From Przewalskia tangutica (taxonomy: Eukaryota; Streptophyta; Magnoliopsida; Solanales; Solanaceae): a stretch of DNA of 64,000 bases. The stretch covers positions 60,727,593 through 60,791,592 of the forward strand of contig CM056738.1 of NCBI GenBank assembly GCA_029844215.1. Reading direction: 5' to 3'. The position numbers and the translations under genes are program-made. The notes beneath the pieces are model-generated. The model was not told the DNA's origin. It worked only from the letters and a program-made list of their open reading frames with translations, and did not search any database. Shown in pieces: positions 1 through 9,773 of the stretch; position 1 is the first letter of the stretch, and every line of letters begins with the position of its first letter.

Positions 1-1000
1 GCAGGAACATATAGCATGGAATTTCAACACATTGAGCTAGATATTTCGCAAACTCATACTTATCCTGCTTAAATGGAAGTCAGTGTACTCAAGTATGCAT
101 ATAAATTCAAAAATTCCTATGGCATGCTTACTTGCTATTCTCCACTAATTCTGGATATACATAGAAGAGATCTTGGGACTTTGGGGTTGTAATGTAGGCT
201 TAGGTAGGGGTTGGTAAAGATAGGCATTTAGGCTCATTTTTCCTGCACGAAGCTCTTTGGCTTTTCTATTTTTCCCTTTTCTTTTGATTCTTTACTTCAC
301 TTCAATTCTATCCTTCCCTTTGTTTTGGGAGAATGAAGTATATAATAATGACAAGCACCCCAAACTTAGGCTTTTGCCTATTTCTTATTACTTTTGTATT
401 GGGGTGCAACAGACTTTATTCATTCTTTTGTTTTCTTTTAACACAATGTACTCCTACTGTTTCATAATTTCACTTATGGTACACTTTGTGGGAATATAGG
501 TGTCAAAGAAGAAGTTTCAAATTTTAGGCTCAATGGGGCTAACTAGTGATATTTTTAAAGTACGGATTGAAAAGAATGGTAAGAATTGGCTATCAAAGAA
601 ATGCGAGTCATCTCCTAACATGCATATCCTAACTATTTCGCCTCAAATAGCAAGCATCATAACACATAAGCATTTATCATTTAGCATACATAACTCAAGC
701 AAGAGACTCCAAATAGACAGGTTACGTGAGTTTTGGCATCTCTAACCTAAGTGTTTAGATAGTGCTTCCATTCCTTTACATTATTCCACCTTACTTCACT
801 AGGTGTTTCTAGCAACTACAAAGATACATGATCTTTGACAGCAATTATGACTCAAAAGAAAAAATTTGGTGACTCAAAATAAACATGAAACAAATAAAAG
901 ACTTAAATAAAACATAACGACACACAAATAAAACTAAAACACAAAACACACCCCAAACTTAAATTACACATTGTCCCCAATGTGTAGACTCAACGGAAAA
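1..1000 (-). other. Element A 3' untranslated region
   Basis: This stretch aligns along its length with 15240-16250 of element C and, inverted, with 10980-11990 of element B. It has no coding pattern of its own; the two short open frames at 257-745 fall inside a non-coding block shared by all three elements. An inverted repeat at 966-985 (8-bp arms, TCCC loop) marks its start in element orientation. Confidence 0.8.
966..985 (-). other. Conserved hairpin at start of element A 3' UTR
   Basis: Arms ACACATTG and CAATGTGT flank TCCC. The same hairpin lies at 10990-11011 in B and 16224-16245 in C, just after the ORF2 stop. In A it survives although ORF2 is gone. Confidence 0.75.
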
Positions 1001-1523
1001 ACTAAAAGACAAAAAGACTTACGCTTTTTGGCTAAAAATCGATGGTGGCGAGGGTAGTGCTTCTAATTTCGTGAGGAGAGAGAGCCCTTGGTGTTTGATT
1101 TGGCGGTAGGGCTTTTGGATCAAAGTATTTTCCAGAATTCTTCAGAATCGACACCGCGCGCTTAAACTTCCGCACCTCTTCAGATCTTTAGCGCCATGCC
1201 CTCGCTTCCCGAGCCGCGCTTACCCGCTTTCTCGACACCGGTTCAATTGCATGTACTGTCAATCATACAAACAACAAGACCTCAAGACCGTGAGATCGTT
1301 TCTTAGATAAAACTAAAATAACCTAAAGACAGAAATTAAAATAACATAATTGAAAACGTTGGGTTGCCTCCCAACCAGCGCTGTCTTTACCGTCTTTTAG
1401 CCGGACGCACGTTCCTTATTCTTTCAGGGATTGAGAAGTTACCAAGTTCATGTATTCCATTTCATCGATTAGGTAGGGTTTTAACCTCTGTCCGCTTACT
1501 TTGAAGCGGCTCCTCTCTCCCTT
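1001..1523 (-). other. Element A post-integrase spacer with conserved box
   Basis: There is no coding sequence here. At 1359-1374 lies TTGGGTTGCCTCCCAA, inside a box of about 60 bp (1350-1412) that also follows the last coding segment of B (8870-8925) and C (18250-18305). In B and C the box follows protease; in A it follows integrase. GC-rich patches near 1150-1250 resemble the spacer upstream of ORF2 in B and C. The spacer plus ORF2 is about 2 kb in C but only about 360 bp here, so ORF2 has been deleted from A or was never present. Confidence 0.75.
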
Positions 1524-2640
1524 TTATTTCAATTGCTCGCATGGGAATACTCTACCATCGTATGGTCTGTCCCAACGTGATTTTAATTTGCCTGGAAACA
1601 ATCTCAACCTTGAGTTGAATAGCAGCACTTGTTGTCCTTCTTGAAAATCTTTTGGTATCAAATTCTTATCGTGCCATGCTTTCGTTCGTTCCTTGTAGAT
1701 CTTTGCATTCTCATAGGCATTGTGTCGGAATTCATCCAATTCGCCACCGTAGTAGCCTCCTTTGTCCCGCTGCCGTGGTATCCATGTTCAACTTCTTCAT
1801 TGCCCAATATGCTCTGTGTTCCAACTCTACTGGCAAATGACAAGCTTTACCAAAAACTAATTTATAAGGTGACATACCAATTGGTGTTTTGAATGCTGTC
1901 CGGTATGCCCATAATGCGTCATCTAATTTGATCGACCAGTCTTTCCTTGAGCCGTTCACAGTCTTTTCCAATATGCTTTTCACTTCTCTATTTGACACTT
2001 CCGCTTGCCCATTAGCTTGAGGATGGTACGCAGTTGAGGTGCGATGGTAAACTCCATATCGGGAAAGCAATGACTTCAGCTGCCTATTGCAGAAATGGCT
2101 CCCTTCATCACCGATAAGAGCTCTTGGTGTGCGAACCTTGTGAAAATATTCTTACGAGAAATTTTTGCACGCTTATCGCTGCTTTCTTTGGTGGCCATCG
2201 CTTCTACCCATTTGGACACGTAGTTCATCGCCGAAGGATATATTGATATCCAAAAGATGGCGGAATGGTCCCATGAAATCAACTCCCCACACATCGAATA
2301 GTTCTACTTCCAATATCCCGTGCGAAGGCATCTCGTTTCGTCTTGAGATGTTCCCTGTTCTTTGACAATTATCACATCTCTGCACAAAGGTGTGGGCGTC
2401 CTTGAAGAGAGTTGGCCAATAGAACCGCATTGCAATACCTTTGCCGCTGTTCTTGATGCCCCAAAGTGTCCACCACATGCTAAGGTGTGGCAGTGGTGAG
2501 AACACGTGCATCTCTTCCTCCGTACACATCGCCTGATGACTTGGTCGGCACAGTGTTTGTATAGCATTGGTTCTTCCCAATAGTAATGTTTTACCTCAGA
2601 ATAAAACCTCTTTATTTGCTGTCTTGACAAGCCTGGGGGT
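1524..2640 (-). pseudogene. Integrase region of element A pol
   Basis: In element orientation this shows an HHCC-type zinc-binding N-terminus (His residues near 2500-2480, CDNC at about 2370), the first catalytic Asp in WGVDFMGPF (about 2290), the second in DEGSHFCNRQL (about 2110-2080) and the catalytic Glu in NGQAEVSNRE (about 2010). The C-terminal part has a PGKLKSRW motif near 1590, followed by a degenerate GPF/Y-like end. Integrase joins element DNA to host DNA. The parts lie in at least four frames. The worst break is at about 2200-2270, where the expected FMGPF...DYVSKWVEA stretch is scrambled around CAG/CTG positions, and the Ser before the second Asp is changed. The family is clear; the protein is non-functional as written, though some breaks may be sequencing errors. 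Confidence 0.9.
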
Positions 2641-2703
2641 AGAACTTTAGCTGCAAGAAAGTTAACAAAATCAGTACCAAGGTAAATTAGAATTCATACT
2701 TAC

Positions 2704-3243
2704 TCAAAGCTTGTTCGTGCGAAAGTGATCATTTATTTGCACATCCTTGTATTCGCTTTCGTGTTCTCCAACTGACAAGTGGTCCAGAATCGAATTCTCT
2801 GTTCCTTTCTTATCACGAATCTCTACGTCAAATTCTTGTAGAAGTAGGACCCATCGAATGAGACGAGGCTTTGCATCCTTCTTTGTCATTAAGTACTTTA
2901 TAGCAGAGTGGTCAGTGTATACTATCACTTTATTTCCAATCAAGTATGGCCTGAATTTCTCAAACGCATATACTATAGCTAGTAGTTCTTTTTCCGTGGT
3001 TGCATAATTTAATTGTGCGTCATTTAGAGTTTTACTAGCATAGTAAATGGATCTAAATACCTTGTCGATTCTCTGTCCAAGTACTGCTCCAACTGCATAG
3101 TCGCTTGCATCGCACATGAGTTCAAATGGGAGCTCCCAATTTGGTGCAGTGACTATAGGTGCTGAGGTAAGCTTCTCCTTGAGCGTTTGAAATGCGGATA
3201 AGCATTCTTTATTGAAGTCGAAGGCTACCCCCGTCATTAACAA
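2704..3243 (-). pseudogene. RNase H region of element A pol
   Basis: An open frame of 179 codons carries the Ty3/gypsy RNase H pattern: catalytic Asp in MCDASDYAVG, Glu in TTEKELLA, and Asp in YTDHSAIKYL. The domain degrades the RNA strand of the RNA-DNA hybrid during reverse transcription. The start shown is only the first Met after a frame break; the connection-domain sequence FLGHAGFYRRFIKDFSK continues upstream to about 3330 in another part of the frame. It is the best preserved segment of A's pol. The linker to integrase (2640-2704) is short and interrupted. Confidence 0.9.
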
Positions 3244-4180
3244 TGTGGAGAGGGGCTTTGAGACCTTTGAAAAGTCCTTGATGAATCTTCTATAGAAGCC
3301 TGCATGCCCAAGGAAACTTCTGACTCCTTTTGTTGATACTGGAGGTGGTAGATTTTCGATTACTTAAATCTTTGCTTTGTCTACCTCAATACCTTGGTTT
3401 GATATTTTATGCCCCAAGACGATTCCTTCTGTTACCATGAAGCGACACTTCTCCCAATTTAGCACAGTTAGATTCTTCAGACCGACTAACACCGCTTCTA
3501 GATGCCTTAAACATTCATCAAATGATGCTCCAAAGACCGAAAAGTCATCCATAAAGATCTCTATAGTCCTCTCTACCATATCTGAGAAAATTGCCATCAT
3601 ACATCTTTGAAAAGTAGCAGGTGCATTGCAGAGTCCAAATGGCATTCTTCTAAATGCAAATGTGCCAAAAGGGCAAGTAAATGTCGTCTTTCCCGATCTT
3701 TCCGGGCTATTGCAATCTGGTGATACCCGAGTATCCATCCAAAAGCAATAGTAGTTGTGCTCGCGAGTCCATCCAAAGATTTGATCTAGGAATGGCAACG
3801 GGAAGTGATCTTTTCTCGTTGCTTTATTCAACTTGCGATAATCAATGCATATTCTCCAACCGGTGACTGTTCTCGAGGGAATGAGTTCGTTTCTTTCGTT
3901 AGCCACCACTGTTATTCCACCTTTTTCGCACCACTTGTACCGACTTACCCACGTGCTATCGATATGGGTAAATCACTCTGCATCGAGCCATTTTAGGATT
4001 TCTTTCCTTACTACCTCTTTCATATTTGGGTTCGCCGCCTGGCTTCGATGGACGGTCCGCTTCTCTCATCTAGGCGGATCTTATGACATCGTTGATGGAC
4101 TTATTCCTTTTATGTCCGCTAATGTCCATCCAATAGCCCGCTTGTGATTCTTTAGTACTCTTAGCGCTTTATCAATTTCT
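3244..4180 (-). pseudogene. Reverse transcriptase region of element A pol
   Basis: The start (about 4180-4120) reads LRVLKNHKRAIGWTLADIKG, a typical Athila RT lead-in. It is followed by WRICIDYRKLNKATRKDHFPLPFLDQ (about 3860-3780), FAFRRMPFGLCNAPATFQRCM, then the polymerase box FMDDFSVFG (about 3560), and GIVLGHKIS. The first catalytic Asp lies in a LDGYSG block at about 3750-3730 that falls in another frame because of an indel. A TAA at 3364-3366 interrupts the frame just before the LPPP...FLGHAGF stretch. Between 4120 and 3910 there are several more frame changes. The role is copying element RNA into DNA; here it is a broken copy. Confidence 0.9.
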
Positions 4181-4382
4181 TCGGTGGGCGGTGGCATGAA
4201 ATGATCATCTGGCGTGGTTTTCTTCACCTAGGTATTGGTATTGTAGATGATTAGGTAAGATTTTTAACTCTAACTCGGGCCTTCGTGGATGGTAATGATC
4301 TTTCCGCACTGTCCCAGCTCCTCATATTTCTTTGTCCTTGTATCCCATTTTTCATAAGCATTCATCCAATTTGCATACTCCA

Positions 4383-5623
4383 TCAGATCTGGATCGTTTT
4401 TACTATCATCATCCCATGGTCGATTTCTTCAAGCGTATCCTCATATTCGACCTCTTTGTTTGACATTGTCTCTTCGATAAGATCAATGGCTGAGCAGTTA
4501 TCTTTGGCCTCTGGAAAACTTGCTGTTTGAAGAACGTTAAAAGTTACCTCTTCTTTATCTACTCGAAGCTTCAATTCCCCTTTTTGAACATCAATGAGAG
4601 CCTGTCCTGTGGCTAAAAAGTGCACTTGAAGATGATAGGTATTCCATCGTTATCTTGTATATCTAAGATAATGAAATCGGCGGGGAGGATGAACTTGTCC
4701 ACTTTTACTAGTATATCCTCGATGACTCCTCTCGGATGAACAATTGAGCGGTCAGCTAGCTGCAAGGTGATGTTTGTAGGTTTGATTTCTCCCATTTCTA
4801 GTTTGCAGAAAACTAGATAGGGCATCAGATTTATGCCTGCTCCCAAGTCGCATAGTGCCTTTTGACATTCGAACTTTCCAATAGTGCATGGGATGGTAAA
4901 ACTCCCCGGGTCTTGTAACTTCTGAGGTAGTTGTTTCTGTAGGATGGCACTACATTCTTCGGTTAGCATCACCGTTTCGTAATCCTCTATCTTCCTCTTT
5001 TTGCTAAGCACATCCTTCATGAACTTGACGTAGCTCGGCATTTGTTCTAGTGCTTCCGCAAACGGGATATTGAGTTGCAATTGTTTGAGAACCTCTACGA
5101 ATCTGGAGAATTGCTTGTCAAGAGTGCATTTTTTTAACTTCTGGGGATATGGTATCATCACCTGGGGTGCAGTTACCACTGCTGGTGCTATTTTCTCAAT
5201 TTCTGGATACGGGGCGCCGCGGCTCTGATCTTGGGCGCCGCGGCGCTCACTTTCTCGTGACTGCTTTGAGACCGTAACTTGTACTATCTCTGCATCGCCT
5301 CGGAATCCTCGACGCCGCGCTCGACGAGCCGCGCGCTCGCATTCTTGTGAACTTTCTCTTTCTCCTGATTCGGCCTCCTTCAGGTCAATTGTCTGACATT
5401 GTGTGTCCTCATTGCTTAGCTCAGATGCAGATTGCTCTTCTTGCGGTTCGCTGTTGAATATGACCGCGAGTTCTGCTATTTCTGTTTCCAACCTCTTTAT
5501 GCCCGACCTCATTTCGTCCATGAACTGAGCTTGGCGCCTTGTGAGACTAAGCAGGGTTTCTCGTAATTCCTCCCTCTGTTCCTCTATGGTTGGCTCTCTA
5601 TCATATGGACAGTAAAAATCCAT
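4383..5623 (-). pseudogene. Element A gag C-terminal remnant plus retropepsin-like protease
   Basis: The main frame (5623 to 4613, 336 codons) opens with a Met-Asp leader. It then reads like the end of gag (QAQFMDEMRSGIKRLETEIAELA, aligning with the TQFVTEARSSFRNLETQVGQLA block of B), then an acidic/basic linker, then the protease block: FAEALEQMPSYVKFMKD, LTEECSAILQ, and active site LCDLGAGINLMP, with DLG in place of the more common DTG/DSG, as in B and C. A frameshift at about 4620 moves the end (LATGQALIDVQKGELKLRV) to another frame. Only about 140 bp separate this ORF from the primer site, so the capsid domain and zinc knuckle present in C are absent. The linker holds two GGCGCCGCGG patches at 5212-5250. 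Confidence 0.88.
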
Positions 5624-5763
5624 ATCTAAAGTGTTCCTGGACGAATCAAAACCAACAAAGAAATCACGGCACCTCGAATTTTCGTAAAAACTAAAAATAA
5701 ATAAAAAATTAAAACCAAATTAGAAATTGAAAATAGATAATTTGATATTGAACTATTGCCTAA

Positions 5764-5781
5764 TCCCCGGCAACGGCGCCA
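5764..5781 (-). other. Primer binding site of element A (tRNA-Asp type)
   Basis: On the minus strand this reads TGGCGCCGTTGCCGGGGA, complementary to the 3' end of plant tRNA-Asp as I recall it, and lies 6 nt inside the 5' LTR. Athila elements are known for this primer. Confidence 0.85.
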
Positions 5782-5787
5782 AAAACT

Positions 5788-7200
5788 TGATGCGCGAATT
5801 ATGCACACACTTTTAAACGCAAGTGCACGTTATCGTATCAAGTAGTATAGTCTTAGATAAGACCGAATATCGTCCTCTGGGATTAGGGTTCAAGTACCAA
5901 TTGTCTATTTTATAGTATCTATTTGGCGAATTAATATTTGATTGATTGTTTATAACTAAGAATTATTAAAGATAAGTAAATATAAAGAATTACTTCAGAT
6001 GTGATAAGAATAGGGCTTCTATGCATCCTTACTATCCGCCTATATTACTTGTTAATGCATTACTTATGGTGTTCTTCTTTTGGAGAAAGCAGGTTTACGA
6101 AATCGTTTTATACTCCCGTTAGGGTTATATAAACACTCAACCCCAGTATTGTTCCTTACCTAACTTTCGCTGATAAGGGTAACTCTATAGGAGGATTAAG
6201 CACAAAAACCTAGTTGACCGTCACGCACAATGCGCAAAATTAGGGTTGTTAAGCCTCTCATCAACGCTACAAATCTAATTGAGGTATTTTCATCCCCAAC
6301 TCGAGACCGTCTACCCAACTTACAGCATATTCACAATCCCTCCTTTTCAGAATCTGATTAGAAATCATATAGTGATAACTAGTTGTCAATTAGCTACCAA
6401 GAATTCAACTCAATTATTGGATAGATCTCTCAATAAGAATAATAACCATAAGCATGCATTAAGTTATAACATAAGGTTCAAGAAATTCAACATAGAAAGC
6501 CCTATAAGAGAATTAGTTCCTAGCCATGAATATGACAAGAACTAATTCAAAGTTCATCATGCAAAAACTGAAATAAATAAAGGAAAGGGAAAAGAAATTA
6601 CTAAGCTAATGGTGTCCAATCTCCAAGTCAAGAATCTTGAGTTGTGCAAGAAAGGGAACCCTTGAAAACTGCCTAGGGTTCTCCTTTTATAGGTTTAAAA
6701 CGTCTCCCTTCTTTTCCTTCCAGGCCTGGCCCAAAAATCCGTCAAAAGACCTAATTTTTCCGCGTCGGCGCCGCGCCTGTATCGGCGCGCCTAAAGTTCT
6801 AATACCGGGTGTTTTGGCGCGCGGCCGATATCTGCTGCGCGCAGCCATGCTGCAACTCCTGTGGCTTCTCGGATGTTTAGGCGCCGCGGCCCTGTTTCTG
6901 GTCTCTGAGGGCGCCGCGGCGCTGAATCTTCTGCAGCTTCTCTGAATAATAGCGCGCCACCGCTTCGATGCGAGGCCAGCGCGCAGTGTCCGATTTCAGC
7001 CTCGTTTGCCACTTTCTCCGTTTTCAGCTCTAGTACCTCCTCTTTTTCCCTCTTTTCGCTCCTTTTCCGCCATTTGGCCACTTTAGCCACTTTGACTCAA
7101 AAGAAAGAAAATCTATCCTAATACGACACTTTTATGTGCAAAATGGGACAAAAGACTAACTAAAACAGACTCAAAAGGTGTATATAAAATACACCGATCA
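5788..7200 (-). repeat. 5' LTR of element A
   Basis: The LTR is 1413 bp, starting TGATCGGTG and ending CGCGCATCA in element orientation. Its edges are fixed by alignment with the two complete LTRs of element C. The U3 (about 6700-7190) carries GC-rich GCGCCGCGG patches in an otherwise AT-rich LTR. The right edge joins GCCAC (7201-7205), which continues into element B gag. Confidence 0.92.
6684..6691 (-). promoter_or_regulatory. TATA box in element A 5' LTR
   Basis: TATAAAAG on the minus strand, followed by GGAGAACCCTAGGC, at the same place as in the other Athila LTRs of the window. It marks the likely U3/R region. Confidence 0.7.
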
Positions 7201-7572
7201 GCCACCAATAACCATGTCACAGAAGAGAGGTCGACAAGTGGGAGGAAAACAGTGGGAGTCCACGAAATAGATGCCATTGCTACCTTGAATGCCCAAGTGG
7301 CCCTTTTGGCAAAACAATTGCAGCAACATACAGTGTCAGTGAATGCGGTGCAGATGCCTAAAAGCTGTGAAATATGTGGTGGCCCACAAACATTCGATAG
7401 GTGTCCTTCAGCTGATCCCAATAATATACCAATGGAGCAGGCAGAGTGTCAGGCCGTGGGTAATTATCAGAGGCCACAAAACAACCCACTCCAACACATA
7501 TAATCCAGGGTGGAGGAATCACCCAAATTTCTCATGGAGAGGAGACCAGGGGCAGCAGAATCAATATAGGCG
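7201..7572 (+). pseudogene. Element B gag, C-terminal part with altered zinc knuckle
   Basis: The sequence aligns with C gag around 19600-20060 (minus). It starts in ATNNHVTEERSTN-type sequence, then a leucine-rich NAQVALLAKQLQQ segment, then the nucleocapsid knuckle CEICGGPQTFDRCP near 7366-7407. Element C encodes HTF where B has QTF, so B has lost the zinc-binding His of the CX2CX3HX4C motif. The frame then shifts between about 7500 and 7573. Gag packages element RNA. Confidence 0.8.
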
Positions 7573-8808
7573 ATGCGAGCAGAACCAGTCGGCAGCCGCT
7601 CACTCAAGCCCGCGGCCCACAGCGATTCAATGCACGATTCAAGAAAGCGAGCGAGAGCAGCTTTGTTGGCACTTATCAACGCCCAGACCCAGTTCGTGAC
7701 AGAAGCTAGATCCTCGTTCAGGAACTTGGAGACACAAGTGGGTCAGCTAGCAAAGCAGGCAAACAGTAGGCCACATGGTACACTGCCAAGCAATACAAAG
7801 GTAAATCCAAGGGAGCAATGCCAGGCAGTAAAATTGAGAAGTGGCAAACAGTTGGAGCAGCAGTCACCTCAGCCAGTAGTTGAGGAAAAGGCAGAGATAG
7901 AAAAAGAGAAGGTGATTGAACCTAGCCCATTAGTAGAGAAAACTCCAGAGAATGAGTATACAGAGAAGATACCATTCCCCCAGAGACTACAGCGGAAGGC
8001 GGTTGATAAACAATTCTCCAAATTTTTGGAGACATTCAGGAAGCTGCATATCAACATACCTTTTATAGAAGCATTGGAGCAGATGCCCTCCTATTTCAAG
8101 TTCATGAAGGAGATCTTGGGGAAGAAGAAGAAGCTGACAGAGTACGAAATAGTAGCACTGACGGAAGAGTGTAGTGCTATCTTGCAAAAGAAGTTGCCAC
8201 CAAAACTCAAAGATCCAGGGAGCTTTACACTACCTTGCACAGTGGGCAGGATGACATGCAACAGGGCTCTGTGTGATTTAGGGGCAAGTATAAATCTGAT
8301 ACCCTTATCTGTATTTAAACGATTGGAGTTGGGAGAGGCCAAACCGACCACAGTGAGCCTGCAGCTGGCCGATAGGACAGTGGTTCATCCAAGAGGGAAG
8401 ATTGAGGACGTGATTGTCAAAGTAGGAAAATTCTTCTTTCCTGCGGACTTCCTCATTCTTGACATGGAAGAAGATGCAGAAATCCCTATCATATTGGGGA
8501 GACCATTCCTAGCAACAGGGAGAGCTTTGATTGATGTAGAAAGAGGAGAGCTGACATTAAGGGTGGAGAAGGAAGAAATGGTGTTTAAAGTTTTTAAACA
8601 CATCATTGAGCCACCAACCATGAGTAGGTTCTTTGCAGTCAGCACCATCAAGCCCCCCTGTGAGCCACTACAAGTCAACCAAAGGGAGATGAGCCCACGA
8701 AAGCAAGCATGGTTTGCCAAACCTCCACTAAAGCAGGTATGTGTTCTTGAACTCCCCCTTAATGATAATGCTAAGAGGAAAAGAAGAAAAAGAAAACGTA
8801 AAATGTGA
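7573..8808 (+). CDS. Element B gag end plus retropepsin-like protease
   Basis: An open frame of 411 codons. Residues 1-30 are a frameshifted lead; the true gag end starts near residue 30 (LLALINAQTQFVTEARSSF). A Glu/Pro/Lys-rich linker follows, then the protease region from about residue 125 (PFPQRLQRKAVDKQFSKFLE), LTEECSAILQKKL, active site LCDLGASINLIP (about residue 235), and IPIILGRPFLATGRALIDV (about 305-325). The protein ends in a strongly basic tail of Lys and Arg, also present in C. The protease would cut element polyproteins. In autonomous Athila elements this frame runs on into RT; here it stops and the non-coding box follows. The listed Met is not likely to be the natural start. 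Confidence 0.88.
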   Translation: MRAEPVGSRSLKPAAHSDSMHDSRKRARAALLALINAQTQFVTEARSSFRNLETQVGQLAKQANSRPHGTLPSNTKVNPREQCQAVKLRSGKQLEQQSPQPVVEEKAEIEKEKVIEPSPLVEKTPENEYTEKIPFPQRLQRKAVDKQFSKFLETFRKLHINIPFIEALEQMPSYFKFMKEILGKKKKLTEYEIVALTEECSAILQKKLPPKLKDPGSFTLPCTVGRMTCNRALCDLGASINLIPLSVFKRLELGEAKPTTVSLQLADRTVVHPRGKIEDVIVKVGKFFFPADFLILDMEEDAEIPIILGRPFLATGRALIDVERGELTLRVEKEEMVFKVFKHIIEPPTMSRFFAVSTIKPPCEPLQVNQREMSPRKQAWFAKPPLKQVCVLELPLNDNAKRKRRKRKRKM

Positions 8809-9773
8809 AGAAAATGGATTAGTTGCGGGCTTGACCCACCCCACATTTATTAAACTAAGGAACTTGCGTCCGGCTAAAAGACGTTAAAGACAACGCTACT
8901 TGGGAGGCAACCCAACGTTTTCAATTATATTATTTTAATTCCTGTCTTTAGTTTATTTTATTTTGTCTAGAACAGTCTCACGGTCTTGGGTTCTAGTGTT
9001 TGTGTGTGATTGACAGGTATATGCAAATAAACTAAGGGCGAAAAAGCGAAACGCCAGGATTTCGGAAAAGCGGGTAGCGCCGCTTTCAGGAAGCGCCGCG
9101 GCGCCAAAAGAACTGAAAAGGTGCTGAAGTTTAAGCTCCACGGCGCCCAGGAGCAGGGCCGCGGCGCCAGAAATCCAGAAAAATTTCCAAGTTTAGGCGT
9201 CGCGGCACCAAATGTGCGGCGCGAAAGTCTGAAGAGTGCGAACATTGGCGCGCGGCTAAAATCGGTCATGGCGGCGAAATCCAGAAACTTAAAAACGCCC
9301 AGAAATCAGATTTGCCCCAATTTCAAACCAAAAACCTAACCCCCTCCTCCAAAAACACACGAAAATCCAAAAATCTACCCACAAATCCTCCACAAATCCA
9401 ACCCAACCACAACCAAAATTCTTAAATTCCTAAAACCCTTAGCTATCTCAAACAACAAAGCTCCATTCCATAGCCTCAAACCACCATTAGAAACAAGAAC
9501 AGCTTGAATCTTCTCATAAAAGGTAATCTTTTTCTGTTCTTGAGATCTTTACTGAAGTCACAGGAGGTAGTAGTTTGAAGGAGTATTGTAGTTGGGGAGT
9601 AGTTTGGGTGCTGAAAAATTGATTGTAAAGTTTGGAGAAGGAGTAGACAAGGAGGGTGTGGGTATTGGGTAGGAGAGTTGAAGTTTGGGGGTGTTTGTGT
9701 TTAGCTGCTAATTGTTGATTGGTTGGGAAACATTTGTGCCACTAAGTTGTAAGCTGCAGAAACTGTTTTAACC
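8809..9773 (+). other. Element B spacer between protease and ORF2
   Basis: Non-coding. At 8870-8925 it carries the box shared by A, B and C, including TTGGGAGGCAACCCAA at 8900-8915. From about 9060 to 9260 several GC-rich GGCGCCGCGG-like patches occur, followed by an AT-rich leader to the ORF2 start. The homologous spacer of C is 17402-18319. Confidence 0.75.

Larger units (their letters stand above)
1..7200 (-). mobile_element. Element A: Athila-type Ty3/gypsy LTR retrotransposon (3' end outside window)
   Basis: Read on the minus strand, the order is 5' LTR (5788-7200), tRNA-Asp-type primer site, a shortened gag/protease ORF, RT, RNase H, integrase, a conserved non-coding box, then a 3' UTR running off the left edge. 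The order protease-RT-RNase H-integrase is Ty3/gypsy, and the RT, integrase and protease signatures match the Athila lineage as I know it. By alignment to element C, the 3' LTR should begin about 160 bp left of base 1. The capsid half of gag and the ORF2 seen in B and C are missing. Frames are broken in many places. The right edge abuts the interior of element B's gag, so A appears nested in B. Confidence 0.9.

Noticed and set aside
257..745. Two short open frames at the left edge as possible small genes
   Set aside because: They lie in the 3' UTR block shared by A, B and C, and neither frame is kept in the other copies.
1524..4180. Element A as an endogenous pararetrovirus (caulimovirus)
   Set aside because: Integrase, LTRs, a tRNA-Asp primer site and Athila-type signatures are present, and no movement protein or viral coat is seen.
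6637..7090. Open frames of about 100 codons on both strands in the LTR of A
   Set aside because: They are produced by GC-rich U3 sequence, are not kept in C's LTRs, and have no recognisable domain.
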